Translations under genes and position numbers: made by a program
Shown here: positions 49,682 through 56,796 of the stretch, in pieces
Layout: every line of letters begins with the position of its first letter
How positions within the stretch are numbered: the stretch's first letter is position 1
Notes under the pieces: model-generated
Seen by the model: only the letters and a program-made list of their open reading frames with translations
What the model was told of the DNA's origin: nothing
Database searches by the model: none
Source: a virus
DNA: 64,000 nt
Reading direction: 5' to 3' (one strand)
Virus record (IMG/VR): IMGVR_UViG_3300028608_000011
Coordinates: 20,008 to 84,007 of that record

Positions 49682-49891
49682 TCACCCCAGCCGGTTTGAC
49701 GGCCACATTGATTTTTTGCCTTTCCCTTGAACCTCGACCCAGACGTACTCGACGCCGTCGATGTTCTTGGAGATGGTCTTGGAGCTGTTGCAGTTGTGCG
49801 TGACCTTCCCGGTAAAGGGCGGATCACCTCGGTCAGCAGGGCAATGCACCGTGTCACCGACCTTGAGCAATAGGGCCTTGTCGATCTTCAT
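49682..49891 (-). CDS. Small SH3-like protein
   Basis: A 69-aa basic, beta-rich protein (KVGDTVHCPADRGDPPFTGKVTH...VEYVWVEVQGKGKKSMWPSNRLG), consistent with a small barrel fold. ATGA overlap with the gene upstream. Possibly nucleic-acid binding. Confidence 0.75.
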   Translation of the reverse strand: MKIDKALLLKVGDTVHCPADRGDPPFTGKVTHNCNSSKTISKNIDGVEYVWVEVQGKGKKSMWPSNRLG

Positions 49892-50199
49892 GACAGCCTC
49901 CCGCGGAACAGTTCAATGACCCGGCGTGCGCGCTGCGACAACGTGCTGGCGCTGCGAGACAGCGTCAGCTCGATACGGCAGCCAGTCGGGCCCCACTGCC
50001 ATGCCTGGCGGATATGCAGCGCCGTGACGATGTTCTTCGGTGTGGTGAAGGGGCCTTCCAGCTTGCTGTCCTCTATCAGCACGCGACAGGCATGCTCCTC
50101 GAGGAATTTATTGAGTGACTCCAGCTGCGCAGCATGGGACTGGTTGAGCAGGTCGATCGCGTCGGCGCGGATCTCCTCGATGCGTTCCTGAGCGCTCAT
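49888..50199 (-). CDS. Small protein of unknown function
   Basis: A 103-aa protein with an N-terminal coiled coil (ERIEEIRADAIDLLNQSHAAQLESLNKFL) and a basic C-terminal helix (ASTLSQRARRVIELFRG). ATGA overlap upstream. No match recognised. Confidence 0.75.
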   Translation of the reverse strand: MSAQERIEEIRADAIDLLNQSHAAQLESLNKFLEEHACRVLIEDSKLEGPFTTPKNIVTALHIRQAWQWGPTGCRIELTLSRSASTLSQRARRVIELFRGRLS

Positions 50200-50552
50200 T
50201 TGTAGAACCTCGCCTTGGGGAATTCTTCCAGCACCTTGAGTTTTGCCGCGCGGCGGGTGACGCCGCGGACAAACATCTCGATGTGCACCACGTCACCGTC
50301 TTCGTCCTCGCCGTAATACCAAGCTCGGTACAGCCAACCGGTCTTTGGCGTGGCGGCGCCCCAGTAGGCGCCGCCGCGGTCGTAGTCACCGTCGATCATC
50401 GGCACCACCGTCAGGTGCATGGTGCCGTGGAAGTGCTCGCGGTCGGCGTCCATGGTATTGCGCCGGCCCATGGGCGCGCCGAACTTGCACGACAGCTGAG
50501 ACAACGGCTCAGGCTGTTTGGACTTGGTGTAGCAGGAGGCAATAGCGTTCAT
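50196..50552 (-). CDS. Protein of unknown function
   Basis: A 118-aa protein rich in aromatic residues (YDRGGAYWGAATPKTGWLYRAWYYGEDEDG) with a basic C-terminal helix. ATG 50552 has GGAGCTGAC; the open frame extends further upstream but across neighbours. Not recognised. Confidence 0.76.
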   Translation of the reverse strand: MNAIASCYTKSKQPEPLSQLSCKFGAPMGRRNTMDADREHFHGTMHLTVVPMIDGDYDRGGAYWGAATPKTGWLYRAWYYGEDEDGDVVHIEMFVRGVTRRAAKLKVLEEFPKARFYK

Positions 50553-50553
50553 G

Positions 50554-50751
50554 TCAGCTCCGAGGAACGGGGGTTGGGTCTTTCTCTGGCAGCGCGATGA
50601 CTGCCTTGTTGTAGGAGGCATAGCCGCACTGCTGCGCGGCCTGCTCCAGAGATTTGAAGTGTGGAAGGGTCTCGCCCTTGGCCCGCGCCGTGCGGCGCAG
50701 GTTGCGGGCGATCTGTTTGATATGGCCGAGGGATCGCGCTTGTTCAACCAC
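50554..50751 (-). CDS. Small basic protein
   Basis: About 65 aa from GTG 50751 (GGAGG nine bases upstream); an ATG six codons earlier would overlap the upstream gene by 26 bases. Basic helix LGHIKQIARNLRRTARAKG followed by SLEQAAQQCGYASYNKAV, which resembles a helix-turn-helix-like arrangement. Possible DNA-binding protein (weak). Confidence 0.68.
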   Translation of the reverse strand: MVEQARSLGHIKQIARNLRRTARAKGETLPHFKSLEQAAQQCGYASYNKAVIALPEKDPTPVPRS

Positions 50752-51010
50752 CGGTGGGATCCTCCGCATCGGTGATCGTCAGGGTCAGGGTGAACTTCTT
50801 CCACTCGCCGTTGAACTTGGCGATGAATTCGTCCTTGCGGTTGGGCAGCGATTCGATGCGCTCTACCACCGCTTTGACCGCGTCGGCGGTGAAGTCCTTA
50901 GACTCCAGCGCCACCTCCTCGGAGGTCTTGCCCATGCGGTAGACCAGGATGCGGTTGCTCAGCGGCGATCGGCCGAGGCGCAGGTTGTCCATCAGTTTGG
51001 TTTTAGCCAT
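50744..51010 (-). CDS. Small protein of unknown function
   Basis: An 88-aa basic protein (MAKTKLMDNLRLGRSPLSNRILVYRMG...) with a DAVKAVVERIESLPNRKDEF helix. Start ATG 51010 sits eight bases inside the end of the upstream gene. Unknown. Confidence 0.76.
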   Translation of the reverse strand: MAKTKLMDNLRLGRSPLSNRILVYRMGKTSEEVALESKDFTADAVKAVVERIESLPNRKDEFIAKFNGEWKKFTLTLTITDAEDPTGG

Positions 51011-51464
51011 TGGACACCTTCCCGTCGTTGTCGGCCGACCAGTCACCGTAGTAGTGACCCTCGAAGAACAGCATGTCCTCGACGTAGGGAACCAGCAGCT
51101 CGTCCCAGCCGTCGCCAGTGGCGTGATAGTTGATTACCTTGACGCCTTCCGTGCAGAAGTACAGCGCGTCACCGCGCGGCGGTACATGGCCTTCGATGGA
51201 GTCGGCGCCGTATCCGAAGCCGTTCATCTCTTCCTGCGGCGTGGCGCGGCCATGGTTCATGTTCAGCCACAGCTTGTGTCCCGGCATTTCCGGCTCGACC
51301 AGTACACTTTCCGGGTTGCGGATCTCGGTGTGAGGGTCTTCGCCGGAGATACCCACCCGCAGATTGCTGCGGTAGGTCATGGCGGCGTACTGATCCACCT
51401 TAAGGCGCACAGTGATGCCTGGCTGAGTGGTGTTATGAAGTTTGCAGTGAGGGGCTAAGTTCAT
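51003..51464 (-). CDS. Protein of unknown function
   Basis: A 153-aa protein, beta-rich, acidic and aromatic (YCTEGVKVINYHATGDGWDELLVPYVEDMLFFEGHYYGDW-type segment). ATGA overlap with the gene upstream. No family recognised. Confidence 0.78.
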   Translation of the reverse strand: MNLAPHCKLHNTTQPGITVRLKVDQYAAMTYRSNLRVGISGEDPHTEIRNPESVLVEPEMPGHKLWLNMNHGRATPQEEMNGFGYGADSIEGHVPPRGDALYFCTEGVKVINYHATGDGWDELLVPYVEDMLFFEGHYYGDWSADNDGKVSNG

Positions 51465-51655
51465 GATTTACCTTCTTTTTTGCAGTAAATACCGATGATT
51501 TGCTTGGCGGCTTGCACGCTCTTTGCCGAACGTGCCTTATCACCTTCGTAGCGCTGCACCTTGACCTCGGACTTGCCGGTGGTGCGGTTCTCGCAGCAGT
51601 GGATGAAGCCGCAGCGATACCCGAAGGTGTGGAACGTGTCTTTGACGTCAGTCAC
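51461..51655 (-). CDS. Small Cys-containing protein
   Basis: A 64-aa protein from GTG 51655 overlapping the upstream stop (GTGA) with GGGGAGG before it. Contains RCGFIHCCEN and a basic helix with SAKSVQAAKQIIG. Unknown. Confidence 0.72.
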   Translation of the reverse strand: MTDVKDTFHTFGYRCGFIHCCENRTTGKSEVKVQRYEGDKARSAKSVQAAKQIIGIYCKKEGKS

Positions 51656-51969
51656 GAGAACACCTCCCCGACCGTCACCTGCAGGATGCTGTTGAAGCTG
51701 ATAACCACCGCGTGGAACGCCGACTGGCCGGCGATCCCGCCCCACCCAGCCTCCTGCAGCATGCTGCCTTCACCGGTGGTCAAGAAATCACAGAACCCGT
51801 ACAGCTGGCCTTTGAAACGGAAGAACGCATGACCGTCCAGCTCGTCGCCGAGGTGGTCATATTCCTTGCGCTCTTGAGCCGTCAGCTCGTCGCCGGGGAA
51901 GGTGTCGCGGGCAATCAGGTTGGTGCGCACGGCGGTGCCGTCGCTGAGTATTCGTTTTGGCTTGGTCAT
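51652..51969 (-). CDS. Protein of unknown function
   Basis: A 105-aa protein (MTKPKRILSDGTAVRTNLIARDTFPGDELTAQERKEYDHLGDE..., then FFRFKGQLYGFCDFLTTG). Predicted beta with a charged linker. GGAGTG before ATG. No match known to me. Confidence 0.76.
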   Translation of the reverse strand: MTKPKRILSDGTAVRTNLIARDTFPGDELTAQERKEYDHLGDELDGHAFFRFKGQLYGFCDFLTTGEGSMLQEAGWGGIAGQSAFHAVVISFNSILQVTVGEVFS

Positions 51970-51972
51970 GGT

Positions 51973-52173
51973 TCACTCCATATGCTTGCTGTGCTGCTGT
52001 ATCTGGGAGATTCGAGAGTCGAGCTGGTAGAACAGAGCCGCCAAGAGCGGCGCGATCTTGTAGACCGAGGCCTCTGTCAGGCGGTATCCGTTATACGGGT
52101 TCCTCCCGGTGAGGTCGTTGGCAGTGAGGACTGAGTAGCCAGGCTCCCACGGGGTGTGTGCAATTCTCGCCAT
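51973..52173 (-). CDS. Small protein of unknown function
   Basis: A 66-aa protein (MARIAHTPWEPGYSVLTAND, C-terminal helix IAPLLAALFYQLDSRISQIQQHS) whose 5' end overlaps the 52077 gene by 97 bases in another frame. Both frames look coding at the overlap, so one start may be wrong. Confidence 0.62.
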   Translation of the reverse strand: MARIAHTPWEPGYSVLTANDLTGRNPYNGYRLTEASVYKIAPLLAALFYQLDSRISQIQQHSKHME

Positions 52174-52334
52174 TCCTGCAGACTCCGGCGCGTAACCACC
52201 GGTGACTTGCGTTTCCGGTCTGCCATGCGCATGACTTCGATGAATTTGTGGCACGCGCCGCGGGTGCCTTGGTAGGCCTCCTCCCATGTGCCGTCAGGTT
52301 TGCGGGTGACCACCCGATGCTGGTTGTACTTCAC
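52077..52334 (-). CDS. Small basic protein
   Basis: An 85-aa basic protein from GTG 52334 (overlaps upstream stop). KYNQHRVVTRKPDGTWEEAYQGTRG... then a basic middle RMADRKRKSPVVTRRSLQEW. Nucleic-acid binding is possible. The last about 30 residues overlap the next gene and are Ser/Thr-rich. Confidence 0.65.
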   Translation of the reverse strand: MKYNQHRVVTRKPDGTWEEAYQGTRGACHKFIEVMRMADRKRKSPVVTRRSLQEWRELHTPRGSLATQSSLPTTSPGGTRITDTA

Positions 52335-53002
52335 ACCCGGTCACCTTCTGCTGTGAACTCAACATCGTTCGCTTCCAGCGATTCGGCCACCGCTTCATCG
52401 CTGGTCAGGTAGTCGTAGGAGCGCCCAAGGGTGCTGTAGATCCAGTCCATGAAGTCACGGAGCAGCTGGGCCACTTCGCCTTCGGCGTCACCGATGTCGC
52501 GGTACTGGTCTTCAGCGTCGGTCACTTCAATACGGGTGCAGCCGCTGTGGCTGTAGTGACCGTAGGCGGTGACCTCAGCCTCCAGACGGTAGAAGTGTTT
52601 CTTCTGGACGGCGGTCAGAGCCTTGCAGATCCGGTGCAATTCGGCGTTGTTCTCGTTCAGGACTTTCTTACCGGTTTCGTCGCGGTGGAACTCCGGCGCC
52701 TGGCCATTCAGTTCGGTTCGGCTGCCCTTGCGGTAGCTGTACGAGCCTTCGAAGCTGGCGCCATCGCCTTGGCTGCTGAACCCGCTGAAGTAGATCGAGG
52801 GCTCTTTTCCGCCGCCTTTGCGGGTGTCGATGGAGATACCCAGGCAGTCGGCGATGCGAATCGCGTCTTCGTAGACTCCGTCCCACCAATTGTGGTCTAC
52901 GTTCCAGTCGCGGTTCTTGTCCAGCGCCCGGGCCTTGGCCTCCTCGCTGAGCTGGTTGAACTTGAAAACCGGTGTTTTTATGGTGCGGTGTGACGTCCCC
53001 AT
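52331..53002 (-). CDS. Antitoxin-like phage protein
   Basis: A 223-aa protein. The start VFKFNQLSEEAKARALDKNRDWN...WWDGVYEDAIRIADCLGISI fits a common phage family with F-x-(E/Q)LS-x-EAK-x-(R/K)A-x-(D/N)-x-R and YEDA-x-x-IA-x-x-LGI segments, often labelled antitoxin-of-TA-like without proof. The C-terminal part is acidic. No adjacent toxin is evident, so a toxin-antitoxin role is not supported here. Confidence 0.75.
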   Translation of the reverse strand: MGTSHRTIKTPVFKFNQLSEEAKARALDKNRDWNVDHNWWDGVYEDAIRIADCLGISIDTRKGGGKEPSIYFSGFSSQGDGASFEGSYSYRKGSRTELNGQAPEFHRDETGKKVLNENNAELHRICKALTAVQKKHFYRLEAEVTAYGHYSHSGCTRIEVTDAEDQYRDIGDAEGEVAQLLRDFMDWIYSTLGRSYDYLTSDEAVAESLEANDVEFTAEGDRV

Positions 53003-53046
53003 GAGAGGTACTCCGTTGGGTGTGGTGTTTCAGATGGCTCAAGTGA

Positions 53047-53064
53047 CAAGGCTCTGGAATCCAG
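53047..53064. repeat. Hairpin GGCTCTGGA-A-TCCAGAGCC
   Basis: Nine-base perfect arms around one base, in the gap between the 53-aa membrane peptide and the 53002 start. No U-tract on the minus strand; maybe a weak terminator or RNA stabiliser after the secreted-protein operon. Confidence 0.45.
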
Positions 53065-53078
53065 AGCCCTGCCTTGAA

Positions 53079-53240
53079 TCAACTGCCTTTCTTTTTGCGC
53101 AGCTTGCGCAGATGCCACCAGGCCAACACGGCAGCCAGCACCACGGCGCAGAGCACCGTGATGGCCCCGGCGATCAGGCCGATCAGTTTGATGATCAGCC
53201 ACGCCATGACGATGCAGCTGACCATCGTCAGCCAGTTCAT
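53079..53240 (-). CDS. 53-aa two-pass membrane peptide
   Basis: Tiny gene whose ATG 53240 overlaps the stop of the solute-binding protein gene as TGATG. It encodes MNWLTMVSCIVMAWLIIKLI..., two predicted transmembrane helices (about 4-21 and 23-43) and a basic end HLRKLRKKKGS. The translational coupling suggests that it works with the secreted protein. Confidence 0.7.
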   Translation of the reverse strand: MNWLTMVSCIVMAWLIIKLIGLIAGAITVLCAVVLAAVLAWWHLRKLRKKKGS

Positions 53241-54154
53241 CAGCGCACGACCTTGACCGTGCTGTTGATGCCTTTGTCCACCGCGCGGCGAACCGCCGTG
53301 GTTTCGGCTTCATCCAGACCGGTCAGGTAGGCGTTGTTGAAGACCACCTGAGCACGCAGGCAGTAGGTCTTGACGTCGCTGAAGGTGCCCGGGCCTTCAA
53401 GGCCAGACGTCTTGCCTTTCGGGATCGCGCAGTGGGTGTACAGCGGATTGCCGTTGGCGTCCTTGGCATTTTCGAACGAGCTGTCGTCGACGCCGCCGAC
53501 CATGAGCTGGTTGCCGAAGTCGGACGTGATATCAGCCGGCAACATGCCTAGGCGGCCGATGTAAAGCATGCCTGCGATATCGACCCGCACGCCGCTGTCC
53601 ATCGTAAAACCCTGCGCCACGGCTTCTGCCGCGCTGTACCAGTCCTTGAACTCGACCGGCACGGCGCCGGCGTAGTCCTTGTCGGTTTTGATCCAGTTGT
53701 TGAGGGTCACGCTGGCGCCGCTGCCTTTGACGGTGGCGAAGGCGTACTTCTTCATCACCTTGTCGTCTTCCATGTCGCCAAAGTCGTCCACCTCGCCGCC
53801 CTTTGGGTAGAGCCAGTAGACGACTTCCTCGTGGGCGTTGATCGCCTTGAACGAAGCCGGCATGGGTTGGGTGATCACGGCGTCGGCCTGGATGATCGCG
53901 ATGTCGCACTCGCCAGCCTTCAGCTTCTTGGCGTTGTCGACACTGCCGCCGGTGGTCATCACCTTCAGCGTGTTGCCGACCTCGTTGGTGATCTTGCCGC
54001 CGATGCTGGTGGCCAGACCTTCGTAGAAGCCACCGACGCCGCCGGAGCAGAACTTCAGGGTGTCAGGTGGGGCGGCGTATGCCAGGCAGGAGGCAATCGA
54101 GAGCATGGCGCTGACAATCAGGCCTTGCCAGTGGCGGGACGTGGTGTGTCGCAT
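53240..54154 (-). CDS. Secreted TAXI/TRAP-type solute-binding protein
   Basis: A 304-aa protein with a signal peptide (MRHTTSRHWQ, hydrophobic core, cleavage around AYA-APP at about 29) and the start of a TAXI family TRAP receptor: LKFCSGGVGGFYEGLATSIGG, then NAKKLKAGECDIAIIQADAV. The TRAP periplasmic receptor binds a small organic acid, but no TRAP membrane subunits are present. ATG 54154 has AAGGAAAT upstream; the frame extends upstream through the intergenic element and is rejected there. Cys residues (FC, EC, HC, YC) could form disulphides in the periplasm. Confidence 0.82.
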   Translation of the reverse strand: MRHTTSRHWQGLIVSAMLSIASCLAYAAPPDTLKFCSGGVGGFYEGLATSIGGKITNEVGNTLKVMTTGGSVDNAKKLKAGECDIAIIQADAVITQPMPASFKAINAHEEVVYWLYPKGGEVDDFGDMEDDKVMKKYAFATVKGSGASVTLNNWIKTDKDYAGAVPVEFKDWYSAAEAVAQGFTMDSGVRVDIAGMLYIGRLGMLPADITSDFGNQLMVGGVDDSSFENAKDANGNPLYTHCAIPKGKTSGLEGPGTFSDVKTYCLRAQVVFNNAYLTGLDEAETTAVRRAVDKGINSTVKVVR

Positions 54155-54195
54155 GGGGCATTTCCTTTTGGTTGGGGGTTGTAAAGCTGAGGTTT

Positions 54196-54211
54196 CTCGG
54201 GAGATTGCGAG
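54196..54211. promoter_or_regulatory. Intergenic stem-loop CTCG-N8-CGAG
   Basis: Imperfect member of the recurrent element (CTCGGGAGATTGCGAGGTTAC on the plus strand), 42 bases upstream of the secreted protein's ATG and 10 bases after the end of the 54222 gene. Flank GAGGTTAC is identical to that at 19341-19350. Confidence 0.45.
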
Positions 54212-54221
54212 GTTACTCTGG

Positions 54222-54581
54222 TTACTCGGCCATTGGAACATCGCCGAGCGTGATGAGGATTGCCGGGTCACCGTCGTGGTAATAACGGCCATACAGCGCC
54301 GTCTCCCACTCCTCGGCCGACGGAATATCGCAGCCATCGGCATCGGTCAGCAGCAGGTACTCGCCGCACGGCAGCATCTTGCGCAGCGCCATGCAGCCGC
54401 CGCCGGTGTGGAACTCATCGAACCCGTAGCTGCGGGGGTCGACCGTGCAGCGCCCGCATTCCGACAGCATCGGGTTGCGGATCTGCATTTCCTGATGGGT
54501 GAACGCCAGCAGGTCGGCGGAGTAGGGCACCTTCACCTCGTTGCCGCTGGCCAGGTAGAGCGTGCAGGGGAGATTGGCCAT
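54222..54581 (-). CDS. Protein of unknown function
   Basis: A 119-aa protein with several Cys (PCTLY, SECGRCTVDP, GGGCM, LPCGEY, DGCDIP). ECGRC in the middle suggests a metal site. Acidic C-terminus. GGGAGAC before the ATG. No family recognised. Confidence 0.78.
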   Translation of the reverse strand: MANLPCTLYLASGNEVKVPYSADLLAFTHQEMQIRNPMLSECGRCTVDPRSYGFDEFHTGGGCMALRKMLPCGEYLLLTDADGCDIPSAEEWETALYGRYYHDGDPAILITLGDVPMAE

Positions 54582-54582
54582 G

Positions 54583-54786
54583 TCAGTCTCCCGCCAGTGC
54601 TTCTAGAGCTTCGTTGATGTCCTTTGCCAGCTGCCTGGCTTCCATCGGGCTGAATAAATACGGCGGCCCTGCCGGTTTTTCACGGCCCGGGTAGATCATC
54701 ACGCAGGGGTCGCCGACTGCGTTGGCGATCACATGTGCTTTGCGTGGCACCATCGCTGGGCTACTGATTCGTTTTGAACCTTTCAT
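54583..54786 (-). CDS. Small protein of unknown function
   Basis: A 67-aa basic-to-neutral protein (KRISSPAMVPRKAHVIANAVGDPCVMIYPGRE...), C-terminal helix SPMEARQLAKDINEALEALAGD. ATGA overlap upstream. Unknown. Confidence 0.76.
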   Translation of the reverse strand: MKGSKRISSPAMVPRKAHVIANAVGDPCVMIYPGREKPAGPPYLFSPMEARQLAKDINEALEALAGD

Positions 54787-55148
54787 TGAGCCTCCTCGGC
54801 GTTACGCCGTTCGGCAAAGGTGATGGCGCGCTCCAGCATCCCGTCAAAGGCCTCGCGCCAGCGCCGTGGCACAGAGTTGCTGAACTCGACGATGTACTTG
54901 CCACCCTGCTTGAGGATCTTCGGCCGCCACATCGGCGGGATGCCGCAACCCCGGTGCCACGCCTGTTTGTTCCACATGCGCAGGTCGTCCTCATCGGCCA
55001 GGCGCATACGGTAATTTTCGCTGATGTAGGTGGTGCCACCCATGCACTGGTCAGCGTGCCAGCCGCCTACATGGGGCGACACCAGCTGCGCCAGCGCCGT
55101 GCAGCCGTGGTTGTAGCGGACGATGTCGCCGGCTTTGAACTCACTCAT
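54783..55148 (-). CDS. Protein of unknown function
   Basis: About 121 aa from ATG 55148 (an ATG three codons earlier is also possible). N-terminus FKAGDIVRYNHGCTALAQLVSPH is SH3-like, followed by an aromatic/basic region (MWNKQAWHRGCGIPPMWRPKIL) and a C-terminal helix. Unknown. Confidence 0.74.
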   Translation of the reverse strand: MSEFKAGDIVRYNHGCTALAQLVSPHVGGWHADQCMGGTTYISENYRMRLADEDDLRMWNKQAWHRGCGIPPMWRPKILKQGGKYIVEFSNSVPRRWREAFDGMLERAITFAERRNAEEAQ

Positions 55149-55338
55149 CGGGTTCATCCTCTTCGACCTGGCTGACGCGCCGATCAATTGCGTGATCGGA
55201 CTGCATCATCCAGTCCTGTGGATCGGTAGGTGCCTTGGCCATGGCAAATGCCTCGGCCTGCTCCTTGTTCTCGGCCTCGACCTCCACGTAGGTGAAGATC
55301 GTGGCCTCGGCCAGCAGGGTCACGGTGAATTTCGGCAT
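55141..55338 (-). CDS. Small protein of unknown function
   Basis: A 65-aa acidic protein, MPKFTVTLLAEATIFTYVEVEAENKEQAEAFAMAKA: a beta strand pair followed by a helix, resembling many small phage proteins with the V-E-V-x-A-x-(N/D)-x-E-x-A-x-x-x-A pattern. No function known. Ends in DEPDE. Confidence 0.77.
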   Translation of the reverse strand: MPKFTVTLLAEATIFTYVEVEAENKEQAEAFAMAKAPTDPQDWMMQSDHAIDRRVSQVEEDEPDE

Positions 55339-55595
55339 GTCGCGTTCCTGTTTTCGATGGCCGCCTTGATCTTTTCGATCGTGTCCGGGTGGGCGTAGTA
55401 GGTGCCGTTGAAGCAGATGATTTCATCGCTGGCTACCCACTTCGTCACGTACTTGGTCTTCTTGAACGGCTGCCATGGCCAGCTGAACAAGCGCTCTTTC
55501 CAGCTGCGCTCAATTTCTTCATTTCTGGGCACGCTGAGCAGTTCGTTCGGGTAAAACCGCTGCCCGTTGAGGATGGTGCTAAGTGGCTGCGGCAT
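55320..55595 (-). CDS. Small protein of unknown function
   Basis: A 91-aa basic protein (QRFYPNELLSVPRNEEIERSWKERLFSWPWQPFKKTKYVTKWV...). Contains ICFNGTYYAHPDTIEKIKAAI at the end. TAATG overlap with the upstream gene. Unknown. Confidence 0.74.
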   Translation of the reverse strand: MPQPLSTILNGQRFYPNELLSVPRNEEIERSWKERLFSWPWQPFKKTKYVTKWVASDEIICFNGTYYAHPDTIEKIKAAIENRNATCRNSP

Positions 55596-55981
55596 TACAC
55601 ACCTCGGTCTGTGCAGGCTGAGTCATGCGCCGGCAGGAGCCCGTTGCATTTCTCACAGTGTGGTGGGCGAATGTCCAACCCGTAGGCTGACAGGTAGTTA
55701 CCCACCGTCTCGCAGGTGTCGGCCGACCACTCTTCGCCGTCCATTTCGATACGCACGGCGTCGAGGCATTCCAGCATTTCGGCGGTGCGCCAGAGCTGCT
55801 TACGGTTGGGCACCCGCTTGCTGCCCGGCACCGCCGAATCTTTCAACAGCTGTGCCAGATAGGCCGGGGTCATGCCGGAGGCCTCGGCCTCCTCGCGGGT
55901 CTTGAACAGGGTGTGGACGTCGCTGTACTCGAAGACAGACGACTCAACCTGTTGCGTTTGCGGGTTCAGGAAGTAGCGCAT
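55595..55981 (-). CDS. Protein of unknown function
   Basis: A 128-aa protein with a helical middle (TREEAEASGMTPAYLAQLL, QLWRTAEMLECLDAVRIE) and a C-terminal HCEKCNGLLPAHDSACTD CxxC motif. ATG 55981 has GGGAGGC before it and overlaps the upstream gene by 16 bases. Unknown. Confidence 0.76.
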   Translation of the reverse strand: MRYFLNPQTQQVESSVFEYSDVHTLFKTREEAEASGMTPAYLAQLLKDSAVPGSKRVPNRKQLWRTAEMLECLDAVRIEMDGEEWSADTCETVGNYLSAYGLDIRPPHCEKCNGLLPAHDSACTDRGV

Positions 55982-56784
55982 GGAGCCTCCCAGACGAAGC
56001 ATCCGGTGGATTCGATGGCGGCTTTGAACTCCGCCACCATGTTCGGCAGGCGAGCCTCCAGCAGGGCTGTCAGCTCTTCCTTGGGCATGCTGAGTTGCTC
56101 GTCGGTGGCGTCCGGCCAGATCCCGCAGTTGCGGGCGGCGGCGAAGTCGCGCTCTTTACCCTCGCCAACCTTCCAGCACGGCTCCCAGAACAGGCGAGGC
56201 ACCGTCGATGGCATCTGCGCCGAATCGAGCATGTCCTGCAAGCGATAGAGCGGCAAGTTGCTGATGTCTTCATCGGCACTGAGCGCGGTCTTCAATGCGC
56301 AGCCTGTGGCGTCGGCACGCAGGCTCCACACTGGCTCCTTCGACCGCCCGTTGACGATCTGGCGTTTCTCGCCTTTGGCAAGCCCCCAGCAATCTTTGTC
56401 GCTGGCGTGATACACAGTGTTGGCCACGTAGTGCATCGGGCTGTCGCTCGACATCAGGTGCCACTTGATCAGGTGCTTCAGCTCCGGGAAGACCTTGGCG
56501 ATCTCTTCGTGGCAGCACCCGCCGAAGTCCCAGTCTCGGGACTTCCAGTGGTCATACCAGCCATGGCCAGTCACCGCGAAGCTGTTGTGGCCGTTCTTGC
56601 AGTTGTCGTCGAAGCGCACCTCGGCGTGCATCAAGATCTTTTCGCCTTTCACCGTCTTGGTGCGGCGCTCGCTCACCCACTTCTGATGCATAAACAGGCC
56701 GGGCTTGCCGTCACGGCTTTGGCTGCCCCACGGTACAACGGTCAGCGTGCCAGGCACGCCGCAGAGAGTGGCTTTGGTTTCCAT
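55966..56784 (-). CDS. Unknown protein, paralogue of the next gene upstream
   Basis: A 272-aa protein. The section VFPELKHLIKWHLMSSDSPMHYVANTVYHA (about 97-126) and the end LEARLPNMVAEFKAAIESTG are matched by the 180-aa protein encoded at 56797 (WPELAHLVKWHLSSDGEPMHYLDNTLYWA; LRDRLPSLQQQFRDDLAATG). It carries an additional about 80-residue insertion and a Cys pair (GGCCHEE). Function unknown; the P-M-H-Y-x-x-N-T motif may mark an active or binding site. Confidence 0.8.
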   Translation of the reverse strand: METKATLCGVPGTLTVVPWGSQSRDGKPGLFMHQKWVSERRTKTVKGEKILMHAEVRFDDNCKNGHNSFAVTGHGWYDHWKSRDWDFGGCCHEEIAKVFPELKHLIKWHLMSSDSPMHYVANTVYHASDKDCWGLAKGEKRQIVNGRSKEPVWSLRADATGCALKTALSADEDISNLPLYRLQDMLDSAQMPSTVPRLFWEPCWKVGEGKERDFAAARNCGIWPDATDEQLSMPKEELTALLEARLPNMVAEFKAAIESTGCFVWEAPCATS

Positions 56785-56796
56785 GATTGCTCCGAG

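Noticed and set aside
52331-53079. Toxin-antitoxin pair
   Set aside because: The antitoxin-like label of the 223-aa family is only a database habit; the neighbours are an 85-aa basic protein and a membrane peptide, neither resembling a toxin.
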